The translations under genes and the position numbers were made by a program. A stretch of 64,000 nt of DNA from Dastarcus helophoroides (taxonomy: Eukaryota > Arthropoda > Insecta > Coleoptera > Bothrideridae): positions 1,428,501 to 1,492,500 of the forward strand of contig CM053331.1 in the NCBI GenBank assembly GCA_028583605.1, read 5' to 3'. Each line of letters starts with the position of its first letter. Position 1 is the first letter of the stretch. This document shows, in pieces, positions 11,107 to 24,244 of this stretch. The notes under the pieces are model-generated. The model searched no databases and had not been told where the DNA came from. It saw only the letters and a list, made by a program, of their open reading frames with translations.

Positions 11107-13039
11107 CCATACTAATGCTGACCTACCTTCCATAGTAATACCCAATTTTGTGGACCTGCACGCGTCCTCCACGATTGGAAATATAATATTAATCACACAA
11201 AAGAAAAAACGAGTCGGAAGTTTTCAACGTCGATGTTATGATGTTAAAGCATCAATTTTTAAATGTCGATGTTTTAGAAACATCGCTCAATCTTATTCCA
11301 AGCTTCATCACATTTTCCCAATTACGAAGAAAGTCACTGCAAAAATACAAAAAAAAACCTAGAGAGCAAGAATACCTGGGGCTAAAAATTAGCTGCAAAA
11401 TGCGATACTTTTTTACAAAGGCAAAAAATGTTTGGCAGTCACGAAAGGTCAAAAGCTGAACCATTTTTACCTTATTAGCTTTCTTGACCTTCTTTTACGT
11501 TATTTTTATTAACGTGCACGTTTTGGTACATTTCTGACTGTTTACATGGCGATGGATCAAAAACGACGCGTTTATGTGATTAAATGAGCGTGGTGTTTAT
11601 GCACAGTAGCCTTTGCGATGCCCGAGAATGCCAACAACAGTTATAAATTGTGGAGACAACGTCGTAAGACTAGAACATAATTTGTTATTACTCAATATCT
11701 GAACTAGTTTTTACGGAGATCCAGTACAACGACAAGGTCAACGTTGAGCAAAAAAAATTCTCGGATTAATCAGTAAGATGCGATCGGGCTTCTTTCGCTT
11801 AGCATTCGCTTAATAGGTTGGGCAAAAAAATATTCCGAGTCATCTATGATTAAGCTTCGCATTCTCCAAGATTTCGCTTGCGAAATATGGCGATTTATCA
11901 GTAAGATGCGATCGCACATCTTTCGTTAAGTATTATATACTATTTCGCTTAGCTATTGCTAAATTACGCTTAATATTCTCGAAGATTAACAAAAATAGAA
12001 GTTGACCGGCTTAAATTCACTTTCCGTTGGTATAAATTAACTGCAACCGAGCGGTAGCTTGAAAGCCTTCTAGTCGAACTAATAAATGTGGATATGTTGT
12101 GACGTGAATAGTTTATAATTCTGGCTTTACACGACGTCGTAGCTAATGTTTATTAGTTTCAGTATGCACGGAGTTTTTGGAGCATTCCCCACATTCCTTT
12201 CATCGAACTGGAATTTCGTAATTCGCTCTATATTACGAGTATGTTATTAAACAAAACGATATCATTTTCATCGCGATTTCAGCACAAATTAGCCAGCGAT
12301 AAAACATGTCTGAATTTCACAACGAACCTGCGGGAATGTTGCTTTTATTTCTGCAATCAATTTTCTTGGAAAAGTCTCACTTACATCGGAGGCAAAATCA
12401 AACGATTTATTGAATTTCACTAAAGACTGTATGAGAGACTCGCATCTCTCGCTCCCCACTTCTGAATTTTCGAAAAATTTTTACCTGAGGAAATATTTTA
12501 ACTCCTTTGGAGTCGCTATTCTAGCTAAAGCAGTACTTGCGCTTGGTCCTATCATCGACTTCCGCAAGAGCGTGCCACATCGAAGCATTCAAACGAAAGT
12601 AGATGCCAATCAAAAGAGCGTAATTAATCCCATAATAACCCAGTGATCGTTTTATTAAATAATAATTTTGCTATTACGTCAGTTTCCTTGTGCTGAAACG
12701 AAATTCGTTTTCAACTGGTATAACCGTCGTAAATTTTGTAGGAAGCAATATACCACGCAAAGAAGGTGTGAACGACAACGAAATAGTTCGTTATCTAGTT
12801 TTTAATAGATCACAAGATAAGCACACGCCTTTCATCTAATTACCTGGCTCGCCTCGGATGCTTAATCCCAACACCCGTTGAGCATATAAAGCCATAAAGT
12901 TATATCATTCAATTATAAAATCACAATTTCTCTTTCGTCATGCACAAGTACTTTTCTCTTTGAGTCAAAATCTTCTTTACAGATACTAAAACTAATTTGC
13001 CAACTGTTTAAATAATCTATTTCTTAGAAGAAAATACAA
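11107..13039. other. Unassigned stretch with a weak local repeat
   Basis: The string tcagtaagatgcgatcg occurs at about 11771 and about 11898 with similar flanks, suggesting an old ~127-bp duplication. Nothing else was recognised. Confidence 0.4.
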
Positions 13040-14280
13040 AGCAACAAGATTGCAGGAAGCACAATAGAACTATCGCAGGGAGCGAAGCGAAGATTGCGAA
13101 AACCTCAAGGTATGGGAGGCCCAAGGCAAAAGAGGCACAGTAAAAAGATCGCAGAAAGTAAATTAAAATGAATACAAAAAGACAATAAAAAGATGGTAGG
13201 CACGAATCTTAGAAGATATAATAAACAGATCAGAGGAGCCACAACTAAAAGATTTTAGAAAGCACTAGAAATCTCGCAGGCGGCAGAATAGATAGATCAC
13301 CAAAGACACAGTAAGGTGTAGAGGTACAATAGAAGATCGTTGGAGACACAATAAATAGATCTCAGAACGCCCTAGAAAGATGATTGTTGTTGCATCGGCA
13401 GTCGATGAGTGAAGGGATTGCAGCAAAGAAGATGAGGTGTAAGCAGTTCTTTTTTAGCCATCAGGCGACAAACTTTCAGAAAAGAAAACGTATATACATA
13501 CCCCTTAAAGGTGCAAACCTCCTTTATTGAGAAAGTATTATCGCACACCAAGGGCTGTACTCTCTCGCATGAAAGTGGTACCTAGCACATTAACCAATGA
13601 GGAAGAAAGTCGACCGCCCCCACGCCCAACTCGATCACTACCATCCGAACATCTCGACCGCCGATAATTAACTGATATAATGATAATCATAGGACGCCCA
13701 ATAGGAAGATCACAAGATACAATAAAAGTATCGCAGCAGGTCCGATTGAAGTAGGCACAATAGAAAGATGGCAAAAGCTACCACAAATATATAGCAGAAG
13801 GCACAACAGAACATCCTTGGAGGCACAATTAAAAGATCCCAAAGGCACTAGAAAAATAGGAGTAGTTTGCAATAACAGGATCGCAGGAACTATGATTGAA
13901 GATCGCAAGAGACCTAGTGAAAAGATCTCAATAATAGGGGCTAAAGATGTGCAATATAAGATCACTGGAGACACAATAAACAGGTCTCAGAAGGCCCAAG
14001 AAGCTGGGAGGAGGTCCACAAGACACACTAAAAGGATCGCAGCAGGTCTGACAGAAAGAGACAGGTACCAAAATACAATAGGTGGTGGAGATACAACAGG
14101 AGATCGTTGGAGACACGATAAAAAAAATCCCTAAGGTACTAGAAAGATGGTATGAGGTACAACGAGAAGTTCGCAATAACAAGATATCGCAGAAAACACA
14201 ATGGTCGCAAAAGATAAAACAAAAAGTTCACAGAAGGCACAATAAAAAGATCGTAGATCATAGAATGATCGCTTGAGTTA
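13040..14280. repeat. Degenerate AG-rich satellite ('gatcgcaggaggcacaataaaa')
   Basis: Loose tandem repetition of a ~25-33-bp unit of the form aagatcgcag-aggcacaata. It is interrupted at about 13390-13680 by non-repeat sequence. Overlapping frames on both strands (for example 13817-14134 + and 13687-13974 -) are rich in the translated unit and have no domain. Confidence 0.7.
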
Positions 14281-15170
14281 ATCAGGGAGGGCCATTTATG
14301 CCTTTAAACGTGGCGGAAACAGTTGTAAAAACACGGCACTCTTTGGCCGAGTTATTTAAAATATCCCGGCAGCACGCTGTTTAGCTGTTTACCGTTTATA
14401 TTTGTAACTTACGAGCGAAGGCGGTGTATTTTTAACATCGAAAAATGACCAAGTCTCGCTTTATTTTGATTATCGTGAATCAGTTTGTTGCGGCGCCGCG
14501 CCCTAAAACACCCGTCAAAGACGACGACTCGTCCAGATACGCCAACCGAATGCATCTTCACGTGTGCTGCTTCAAGTTCAAAATACGACGGCAAGTAATG
14601 TGGCTTTTTTTCGGGCGCCACTGGCGGTGTCCTATTTGCATGTCAATAACCAGAAATCATCTCACTTCTATTAGTATTTGATGTTTATCCTGCCCAAGGT
14701 TCCAACAGTGCGGTCAAAATGTTTCTACTGTAATTTTCTAAACTCGAAGGATATTACCTGTAAATTAAAAAAAATTGTGAAAATTTACAAGGAATGATTT
14801 TAGAATCTTTAAATTTTATTGTAAATATACCAGCATAATACAGTTGCCTTTGGCGAGTGGATTGAACTTAAAAAAACGGAATTTTTTCTGAATTATAACA
14901 ATTTTTAATTGTAAACATAACGAAGCGATTTCCAGGAAACGTTTTTAATGTATAATCTTCGATTGGAACAGATTTTATTTAAATATTATTTTATGTATCT
15001 AATAGCAAAGGCAAAACATTCCTGGACGACGATGTAAATTGTGGCAGAGGCGTTAGCCGAGGCGAACAAACATCGAAGTCCAAGAATGTCCTTTTACTGA
15101 GAGGTACACATACTATTTTTTGATATCGCATTATTACCTAAATTAGGATATTTTTATAAATTCATAGTAT
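14281..15170. other. Spacer with a CpG-rich exon-like patch
   Basis: About 14485-14600 stands out for high CpG and balanced codons (frame 14445-14681 +, including a KTPVKDDDSSRYANR segment). It is followed by a possible donor (gcaa/gtaatg) and preceded by an acceptor-like gtgaatcag. No family is recognised. It could be an exon of an unseen gene or a transposon fragment. The rest is featureless AT-rich DNA. Confidence 0.3.
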
Positions 15171-15521
15171 TGTTACGCGCTTATCGGTTCGAATTGATTA
15201 ACACGTGGATTGGATAATACCCACTTTGTTTTCAAACTCAACTGTGATCACTACAACTGAACAATTAACTCACTTATTGACTTCTAACTGCTAACTCACT
15301 ACTTAATTACACCGACTCTAAATAACTTAAGGGAGAGCTGGCCGCTTTATATAGTTTTGGCCTCCAAGTTCTAGAACAATCCGGCAGATAAGACATCGTT
15401 TGCCGAAATTGCGGGAACGCTTATCTGCTGTTTACTTCGTTATCGCGGCCGCTTTACCCTTATCAGATCTTTCTAGAAACTTTTCTTATGCACTAAATTC
15501 TACAATTTACATTTCGTTACA
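15171..15521 (-). mobile_element. Solo LTR, Ty3/gypsy-like, minus strand (351 bp)
   Basis: Reading the minus strand it begins TGTAACGAAATG and ends GCGCGTAACA, bounded by a perfect 4-bp duplication GTAT (15167-15170 and 15522-15525). A TATA box lies at + 15345-15354 (ctttatatag). It shares termini, several agataag...cttatctg blocks and overall layout with the LTR at 7100-7459, so both belong to one family or two sister families. No internal region remains. Confidence 0.85.
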
Positions 15522-15525
15522 GTAT

Positions 15526-16922
15526 TGTTCATCGCCATTTATAATTTGCTATGAAATTGTTTCCTTGACAAACATTATTTCTTTTTTGTTATCCGGTACG
15601 GGAAGTTACCTACGGAAAAAACTTTCCCGAACTGTTTTGTGATGATTCCTTACCAACGGACTAAAATACTGGAACGTTTTTTGGGCCCCAGAAAGTAGGC
15701 ATTCTATAACGAAAAAATATATTGAATTATTTTGAAAAATGCTTTTTTCAATGTTTTTCTGAAAAAATATTTTTCACTTTTTTGATTGAAAAAATTGTTG
15801 CGAATTATTTCAATTTTCTTTTAAAATAAGTAATTTTCGCTGCCAAATTACAGAAACATTAAAAATGCAACATTTGTTTACAAACATGAATTTCGGACGT
15901 AATCACATTGGAATTTTGGGGAAAGAGGTGCTTCGGCACCATAGTGTGCATAACACATTGGACTTAATTCGGTGCGATTTTACTTTCCGGTCATTATCTC
16001 TTCTTCTTCACGGTGTACCTTGCTATTAGAGGATGCTAATTAGATTTTAATTATTGTTTACGATGTGCAGTAGAAAGTGTTTTGAAATTATACGTGCTTT
16101 ATTTAGCACAAATTGAGCGTCAAACTTCCTCGATTCTTCATCGTTTTGGTGCAACCATTCGCGCTATCCAGTATCGAGTATCACCTGAAATTTTAAAATT
16201 GATAATTATTAATAAGGTCACATTTTCAGTAAAAGTAAGAGTTGACGCACCCTATGGAAAGAGAGGCGCAGCGAACCAAATCTTTCTTTGAATTTCGCCG
16301 CATTCCCTTTCCACAAGTGTACAATACTGCATTAAAAAGCATTGAATATGAAATGGTAACATCGAGTCGCTTCCCTTCCCATACGGTATAACATATGTGC
16401 ATCAACCGCCAATGTTATCATTGTGAAAAAAGTAAACGTCACAGTTGTAGTGATAAGTTTGCCAAAAATTCTGTAACAAAATGTCTACATCAAGGCTTAC
16501 TCTGACTGCGACAGTTTGTGACAAAGCGGGTGAAGTTAGATGATAATAAATCAGCGTATTTGGGCCATTTGCCTCCTACATCCAGTTAAGTAAACTATTC
16601 GTCTACGATTCGCCATTGTATCAAAATTGACTGTGCACCATCGAACTGGTTCAAGTCGGATTATGGCCCACTTTATTCCCACTAGACGGTACCGCTTTTC
16701 TTTGTAACTATGACGTGCCTGCCATTTAAATTCCCAAATTGCCCGCCATCGTACGTGCTCCTATTACGGTTTTAAGTCTTTTGAGGTTTAAAGTTGGTGG
16801 AGAATAAAAAACTTAATAATGAAATATACGGAAGCGTCAGAAAGAAAAGGCCATAAGTCTAAAAGAATTCGAATTTGATTTAGATCTTGAAATTCAAAGT
16901 TAAAATAAAATGTTTTCCATTG
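15526..16922. other. Unassigned stretch
   Basis: No supported exon, RNA or repeat array. Confidence 0.45.
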
Positions 16923-16930
16923 GTTTAAGC

Positions 16931-17277
16931 CAGTGTTTCCCAAACCTTCGACATCTGTGTACCCTTTCCATATTTGTTCGTGACGTTGAGTACCCCGTGT
17001 TAAAAATTGTATCCTAAATGAGGAACTATTTGCCTGTGTGTCTAGTGAGCGTATCAATGAATTTGAACAAAACATCATTTTGCAATCTACACGAACACTT
17101 TAAAGCTGTGCAAATTGATTAAGTTCGTTTTGTTACGTTTATCCAAACAAATTAATTTGCAATTTTTGAGTCATCTGAGGCCGCCCTGTTCAGCACGTAC
17201 CCCCACGTACACACTGATGAGTACTCAAGGGTACCACTTTCCCTAAGGATATGCGTACAATACTTTGGAAAACGCTA
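16931..17277. mobile_element. hAT-type MITE (347 bp)
   Basis: The left end is CAGTGTTTCCCAAAC, a typical hAT terminus. The right end, read in reverse, is TAGCGTTTTCCAAAG, matching in about 11 of 14 positions. The element is flanked by a perfect 8-bp target duplication GTTTAAGC (16923-16930 and 17278-17285), diagnostic of the hAT superfamily. It has no transposase, so it is non-autonomous. Confidence 0.88.
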
Positions 17278-17285
17278 GTTTAAGC

Positions 17286-18090
17286 GAACAAATAACATCT
17301 ACTAACACGAGATGTGGAAGGTCGTCAAAGTCGCGAGTAACTAGATGGAACATTTCGCGTCTCCCATGTTCGTTGTGCTTGTGATCTCCAAGTTTAGCGT
17401 CCTTCGCTAGTAATTATCTTAGGCAAGTCGAAATAAACGTAAAATGCATGCAATAAACGCATCACGAGTTACAGTTCGAGCGAACGAAATCCGTTACAAC
17501 GAGAGTACGAAACGCAAAGCAATCTCGTTTAAGTTTCATCATCCGAACCGGTGACATAACAGTGAATCTATATTATCAACGTAAATGAGTAACGTTGATC
17601 CGTGTTGAATTTAAAACAATAAATGTGTAAGACCATGGGAAAAATATTACACAAGTCGCAACAATTTACGATCGGCTTGCAATAAAATCGATAAAAGCCG
17701 CTTACCAATGCACGGTACAAAATATATTACAATAAACTTTCAGCTTTACTATATTAGGATATAATCGTTGTGCTTTGTTCAACAAAATTACAATTACTAC
17801 CTCAATTTTCCAACGTCAGAGACACATTCGTCGTATTTTTCATTTTTATAGATATTCGAGTTATGCGAACACCAACGAGAGAAAGTGCACAACCTTCTTA
17901 TTTAGAATTTTATCGAACAAATGTGCGATCATTACGAATTGATCGCTCTCTGAAATTGGGCATCAATTAGAAACTGCCAGGAATTTTAAACGGTTTACGT
18001 ATTCCCTTGACGGACACGTAAACGGGTAAAGCAGTCGACTGACCACCGCCCTCTATCAGCCTAGTTCTACTAGGTAGTGCTTCCATTGCA
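17286..18090. other. Unassigned stretch
   Basis: No supported exon, RNA or repeat array. Confidence 0.45.
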
Positions 18091-19400
18091 AATTTAAAAA
18101 TCAAACGTAAATTTATAGAAACCAAGCAAATTCACAGAAATCGAGTAAATTTACAAAAAGCGAAAGTTTACAAACGTCAAAAGGTAAACCTACAAACATA
18201 ACATAAATATTAAAAAGAAGGCAAAAGTAAAATAAATTTCAAAAAAAAAACGAAAGTTAATTCACAAAAATCAAAAATAAATTTACAAACGTCAAATGTA
18301 AACCTAAACAAATCAAAAGTAAAGCAAGCAAACCTTAAAGGTTGAATTTACAAAAATAACAAACTTTACAAATATTAAAGGTAAATTTACAAAAAAAAGC
18401 AAAAGTAAAATATATTTACAAAAATCAATGGTAAATTTACAATAATTAAAGTAAGTTTACAAAAAGCGAAAGTAAATTTACAAAAATCAAATATAAATTT
18501 ACAAACGTCAAATATAAACTTACAAAAATCAAAGGTAAATTTACAAAAAGCGAATACAAGCCTTAAAGGTCAAATTTATAAAAATAACAAAATTTACAAA
18601 TGTCAAAGGTAAATTTACAAAAAAAGCAAAGGTACTGAAAATAAATTTACAAAAATCAATGGTTAATTTACAACAATTAAAGTAAGCTTACAAAAAGATA
18701 CAAAGATAAATTTACAAACGTCAAAAGTAAACTTACAAAAATCAAAGGTAAATTTACAAAAAAGGAAAGCAAATTTACAAAAATCAAAGTTAAATGTACA
18801 AACCTTAAAGGTCTAATTTCCAAAACTAACAACTAAGTTTACAAATGTCAAAGATAAATTTACAAAAAAAAAAGCAAAGGTAAAATAAATTTACTAAAAA
18901 CGATGGTAAATTTGCAACAATTAAAGTAAGTTTACAAGAAGCGAAACTAAATTTACAAAAATCAAAGATAAATTTACAAACGTCAAATGTAAACTTACAA
19001 CAATCAAAAGTAAATTTACCAAAAGCAAAAGTAAATTTACAAAAATCAAACATAAATTTACAACAATAACAACTAAATTAACAAAGGTCAAAAGTAAATT
19101 TACAAAAATAAAAAGTAGATTTACAAAAAAAAGGTAAAATAAATTTACAAAGATCAATGGTAAATTAACAAAAATCAAAGCAAATTTACAAAAATCAAAA
19201 GTAAATTTACAAAATCAAAAATAAATTTACAAAAATCAAAAATAAATTTACAAACGACAATGATAAACTTACAAAAGTTAAAGGTAAATTACAAAGGTCA
19301 AAGATAAACGTAATTCTGCAAAAATGAAAAGTAAATTTACAAAAAAAAGGTAAAATTAAAAAAATCGAAGGTAACTTTACAAACGTCAAAAAGAGCTACA
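18091..19400. repeat. Degenerate 'aaatttacaaaaatcaaaggt' satellite
   Basis: About 55-60 diverged copies of a ~21-24-bp unit. The variant string ccttaaaggt recurs near 18331, 18552 and 18803, indicating a higher-order period of ~220-250 bp. Minus-strand frames of CKFTFDF type are translated repeat. Confidence 0.85.
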
Positions 19401-20591
19401 AAAAATTAAAGAAAATAGTCAACGAAAATGAATGAAAAATTATTTTGATTTCCAATTTTCGATTAACAAAATTGACGTGATGTGAACATTTTTCAATTTT
19501 TTTTTATGTGGCCTAATTAGTTTTCGATACAAATAACTGGAAAATTGCATCAATTTTCTCCACTCGATCCGTAGGCGGCGTAATTCGCTAGATAATTGAC
19601 TATCAGTGACATTATAATTTCATAATTAATAGGTTTACACGTGGGTAAAATGCTATTGCGTTATATAGCGTTGCATATTAATTTGAATTAAATGTCTTAT
19701 GATAATAGGGACATTTTAAGAAAAAGTACGGTTTCTTCATTGAGAAATAAATTTATATACAGGCTGCACATGAGACGTACGCGCTGCTTTAGCACTAAAT
19801 GTATCAAATATTGTCCCGTGCATGGAGAAAGCAATGGGCACCAAAACATTTTAAAATAAATTACCATGCATGCATACCAACTGGTTTTTAAATATTTGCA
19901 CCTTTGGAGGAATTCCACATTAAACTGGAATTATTCAAATATTTATTTATCTTGTTACGTAAGATACATTTATATTGGAACGAGATTCTATTATAAAAAG
20001 AAAGCGAATCTGATCATTTACATAATTGGATTATTAGTTAATTTGATTAAATATGGATTTTTAAACGATTAAATTTCATTTGCCTTCTCGAATTGAACGG
20101 CGCCGTAACCAGTTTTATATAATAATAACAGAGAAATTCCGACGAAACTTATTCGATTAATTAGTTTTAGTTTTTTAATGCATTTAAACTGCAACTGCAT
20201 GAGTTTGAATTTAAATTTGGCGCCTTAGCGCGAGCGGATGTGATGCACGAGGCAGTCGAAACGTCAAAAGTATATTTTTTTGAAATTCGCATTCCCGTCA
20301 CGGTGATAGCTGGACGCGTTTGTGTATCCTTGTGGGTAATCCTATAATATTTTGACCATCTTTAAACTTTTATTAAATATTTAATACTGATACTGTTATC
20401 AACTGAATGATTATTAATACTAGATTGATCGTTAATATTGAAGGGATATGGGCTTAGCCCCCAGATGCTTTTTGTTAAGCGTCCCACTATTCCAATGAGA
20501 TTGAGCTGGCCCAATATCCGATGGATGAAGCCCATAAAGCGTGCAGAAAAAGAAGAAGAAGAAAAAGAATTTAAATTTTTACAATATAGTG
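19401..20591. other. Unassigned stretch
   Basis: No supported exon, RNA or repeat array. Confidence 0.45.
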
Positions 20592-20675
20592 GCGCTTATT
20601 GTGCAACGCTTTGCGCTTAGAGAGCAACGCTTTGCGCTTAGGGAGCAACGCTTTGCGCTTATTGAACAACGCTTT
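20592..20675. repeat. 21-bp minisatellite, 4 copies
   Basis: Four tandem copies of a 21-bp unit, gcgcttagagagcaacgctt plus t. Outer units read attgtg or attgaa where inner ones read agagag or agggag. Confidence 0.93.
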
Positions 20676-22540
20676 AGTGGCAAGAGCACTAAATAAACAA
20701 AAGTACTATAAAATTGACCACTAAAAATTAAATGAGTACAATTTGAATTGACACGTACGAGCAATTCAGCGTATTTAAATCTTTGACTAAAATATCCAAC
20801 TCTTGTCTGAATGCTATCGTTCGAATAATGCAGCAGCTAAACTGAGTGAATGCTTGATTGCCGTAGGTTAGAAAATACAAATTTGCCGCACGATTTCTTT
20901 GACATATTTTGCAGAAGCGAACGAACAAAAACAACATAAATTTGGTATTTTCAAGTGTCATCGAGCAGGTGTCCCCATATTTATATTTCTGTGTGAGCTA
21001 CTGCCAGCAAATGTGCCGCAAAAATTATGACTGACAGACTAGCCGATTAATAATGTTGTGCAACTAAATTTTCAAATATAAAATGATAAGTGGGCGCAAA
21101 GTTTCACAACAACACATTCGTCGAAATCAAAATCAGGGAGCACACACCGCGCGTTATGTTAATAAGACAAACTTTGACCCGAGTTCAGTGAAAAATTAAG
21201 TTCGATGAAAAACTATCGCTCAACGATTTGGTAAAAAAAATCAAGCGATATAACATCAGTGATCAGTTTTTCAATCAAAATCGTTTGTTTGAATAAAATA
21301 ATTGGTTTACAAAACCAAATACTTAATATAATTTTAATAAAAATTGAAAATTCTACGTACACGACAAATAACCTCACTTTTTTTCCAACTCCTACACTTT
21401 CAACACTTTTCTAAATGAAAATATCGCTACTATAACTGATCCAGGAAAACATTCACTGAACTATTAAAAAAAGAAAGTACTTTAGTACAAACATTACTCA
21501 ATTTCCTTCTAATTTCGTAAATGCCCTTTATTAGGAAAATATTCGCTATTAATAAGCTGGCGCCCTCCGTTAATTAAAGTTTTAACCACCCGCACCTGCA
21601 AACCATGATATCATCTCGCTTCCTCTCTTTGCAAATACAACGGTGCTTACTCCCTCCCACTCATTAATCTATTTAAAACTTAACTTAAAACACCCTTGAA
21701 AGTTAAATATACGTAATAAGCTTAATAATTTGAAAAACCACCCGCGTTTACCCATAAAACATGGCCATGCGACCCCCCAATTCACAAAAATCACCCCATT
21801 ATACACGAATCGAAAAGGACGCCATTACACTCTTCGCGGAAAAAAGCCGATTTTGAAGAAAAAAAACGACCTACCCCAGTTTTAAACAGCAGTCGAGGTC
21901 GCCCGGCACCACAACACTTTGGGGACACACACTCGCGAACGTTTTTCGTCACGAAAACCGAAAATTCGAACCGCGAAACTCGTGAAAACAAAGCGCGACG
22001 GGGCGACATTTTTGTTAACTGCGGAGGACGCGTTTAAGGCTTCTTGCGGTCAAGTCGCTGGATGGTTTCAATCAGCCAATGAGAGCACAAGAAAAAGTTA
22101 TATATTAATCATGTTAGTTGGCGCGATCGGGCGCGAGAATTTAAAATTGCGGATAATTTATGGGGTGATTGGGGGCGTTTGTGGCGAAATTTCAGAGTAT
22201 TTAGTGGTGCATGGGGATATCGACGATCTTATATTACAAAAAAAAACAAATACTCGCGCTTATTTTATATAAACAAAGCGTTACGACGAAACTAAAAGGT
22301 GGATAATGGGGAAATTTACCCCTGACGAATTGAAACTTGAGAAAGTCACCGGGATTATTAGAAGAGATAAAAATATTCAAAATGCACAATTTTCTATCTC
22401 TTGTTGTTTTTAATACTTTTTAAACTTGGATAACCTTGAAGGCAGTAAAACTCGTCAGTTTCAATGACCATAGAAATTTCATTTGAATTAAAAAATAGTC
22501 ATACGTTCTGTGTTCTGTGTCATTCTCATTTGTGACCACT
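20676..22540. other. Unassigned stretch with CpG-rich patch at 21770-22160
   Basis: CpG content rises at about 21770-22160, with a CCAAT-box-like string (cagccaatgagag, about 22074). A 117-codon + frame there (21919-22272) has no recognised domain, and no splice partner is evident. It may be a promoter or CpG patch; the frame is likely fortuitous. Confidence 0.3.
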
Positions 22541-23585
22541 GTTGCCAATATTACAGTTTTAACTGTAGATTTGCAGGTTTTTTATTATCCATGTAGCATT
22601 CTTGGTAAAACTTGATTAAAATAATTAAATAACAAAATCTTCATCACAAAATGAGTGAACGGCGAAGGCGTAGAAATCAATTACAACTTATTTTTAGAAA
22701 TATCGGGTTTAAAAGCGAAATTTCGAGTTTTGTCTCGAAGTTTTTCGAGTTTTGTCTCGAAGTTTTTCGAGTTTTGTCTCGAAGTTTTTCGAGTTTTGTC
22801 TCGAAAATTCGAAATTTTGAGAAAAAATTTGAAATCTTGAGAAAAAAGTTGAAATTTTGAGAAAAAAGTCAGAATTTCCAAAAAAAAACTTGACACGTCG
22901 AAAAAAGTCGAAATTTCGAGGTTGAAATCGAAGTTTTGGGAAAAAATTGAAATTTCGATTTTGATCTCGAATTTTGAGAAAAAAGGCGAAATTTTCGTCT
23001 TCAACGCGAAATTTCGAAAAATAATTAAAATTTCGAAAAATGTTGAAATTCCGAAGAAAAATCGAAATTTCCATTTTAATCTCGAATTTTTAAGAATAGA
23101 GTCGAAATTTTGAGAAAAAAGTTTAAATTTCGAAAAAAAGTTGAAATTTCGAAAAAAAAAATTGAAATTTTGAAAAATGTTAAAATTTCTACGAAAAAAG
23201 TCGAAATTTTAATTTTAATCTCCAGTTTTTAGAAAAAAAGTTGAAATTTTGAGAAAATGGTCGAAATTTCGAAAAAAAATTGAAATTTTGAACAAAGTTG
23301 AAATTTCAAGCCAAAAGTTGAAATTTCGATTTTATCTTGAAAAAAGTCGAAGTTTTGAGAGAAAAGTCGATATTTAGAAAAAAGTTGAAATTTCGAAAAA
23401 AAAGTTTGACAAAAAGTTAGAAAGAAGTTTCGAAAAATTAAAATATCATTGAAGGACTAATTCTATTTTAAGAAGAAAAATTTTTATATTGAAATGCTCT
23501 TCTTAAAGCGTTTTTGTTTGTTGTATTAATTCTTAGGAAAATTGAAAATTCTGCATATTCAGGAAAATTCCGCTAAAGTGGCAAC
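22541..23585. mobile_element. Degenerate 'cgaaatttcga' block with GTTGCCA ends (element 1)
   Basis: The core (about 22715-23450) is a 24-bp tandem repeat (gttttgtctcgaagtttttc plus gagt, about 22725-22805), then loose gaaatttcgaaaaaagttga repetition of purine-rich polarity. The block starts at GTTGCC (22541-22546) and ends with ggcaac (23580-23585), an inverted pair. Its right flank (gaaaattctgcatatt, 23544-23559) is also found at the right end of the block ending at 28977. It is probably a non-autonomous element carrying satellite inside. Long frames on both strands are repeat by-products. Confidence 0.5.
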
Positions 23586-24240
23586 ACCGCCTATTAGTAT
23601 TTTCTTCGTTAGGTGGCGCCAATTCCATCGTAACATGAGACCTCGAAATTTCTAAGCTCACATTACCAAATAATATTGACAGTTAGTAGTATTTCAATCA
23701 AAAATTCGACTTTATTCTCTAAATTTCGAAGCTAAAGTCGAAATTTTGCGATTAAAATTGAAACTTCAACCTTAAAATGTGATATTTAAATTTGAATTTA
23801 GCGCGCTGTCAGCGCAACAACTGACGTAAAGCAGATCCCTGCTCTGCCATCCGAACCGCACTAGAGGCAGCGTCTTAAGTTTCTATGGTTGTAAACAAAA
23901 TTCCGGAAAATAAATGGATGAACTGAATTAAATATAAATATCTGGGGCCCCCCGTTCCCTCAAAACTCGAAAATGGTAATTAAATTCCTTTCTATGTCGT
24001 CGAAGAAAATTGTAAACAAATAGTAAGGGAACAAAATAAGAGTCGTTAATTTCTCAGTTAATGCTCAATTCACAATTGCTGAGATTCCGTCTTCGTTTTG
24101 AAATGGCGTTTTGTTATCCAACGGCATTTTTTAAATAGCTAGCGCGGCATTACCGTTTGAAATTCTTTCCTATCGTTTCTGGATTTTCTCATTCAACCCG
24201 TAAAGGTCATGGTATGTTATGTGAAGCCTCTCATGAAAGG
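23586..24240. other. Unassigned stretch
   Basis: A short run of diverged cgaaattt repeats occurs at 23700-23790. Otherwise nothing was recognised. Confidence 0.4.
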
Positions 24241-24244
24241 TGTG

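Noticed and set aside
13538..14276. Overlapping 64-105-codon frames as small genes
   Set aside because: They follow the AG-rich degenerate satellite and overlap on both strands without family similarity.
22651..23113. Overlapping 60-121-codon frames on both strands
   Set aside because: Translated 'cgaaattt' repeats; no domain and mutually overlapping in many frames.
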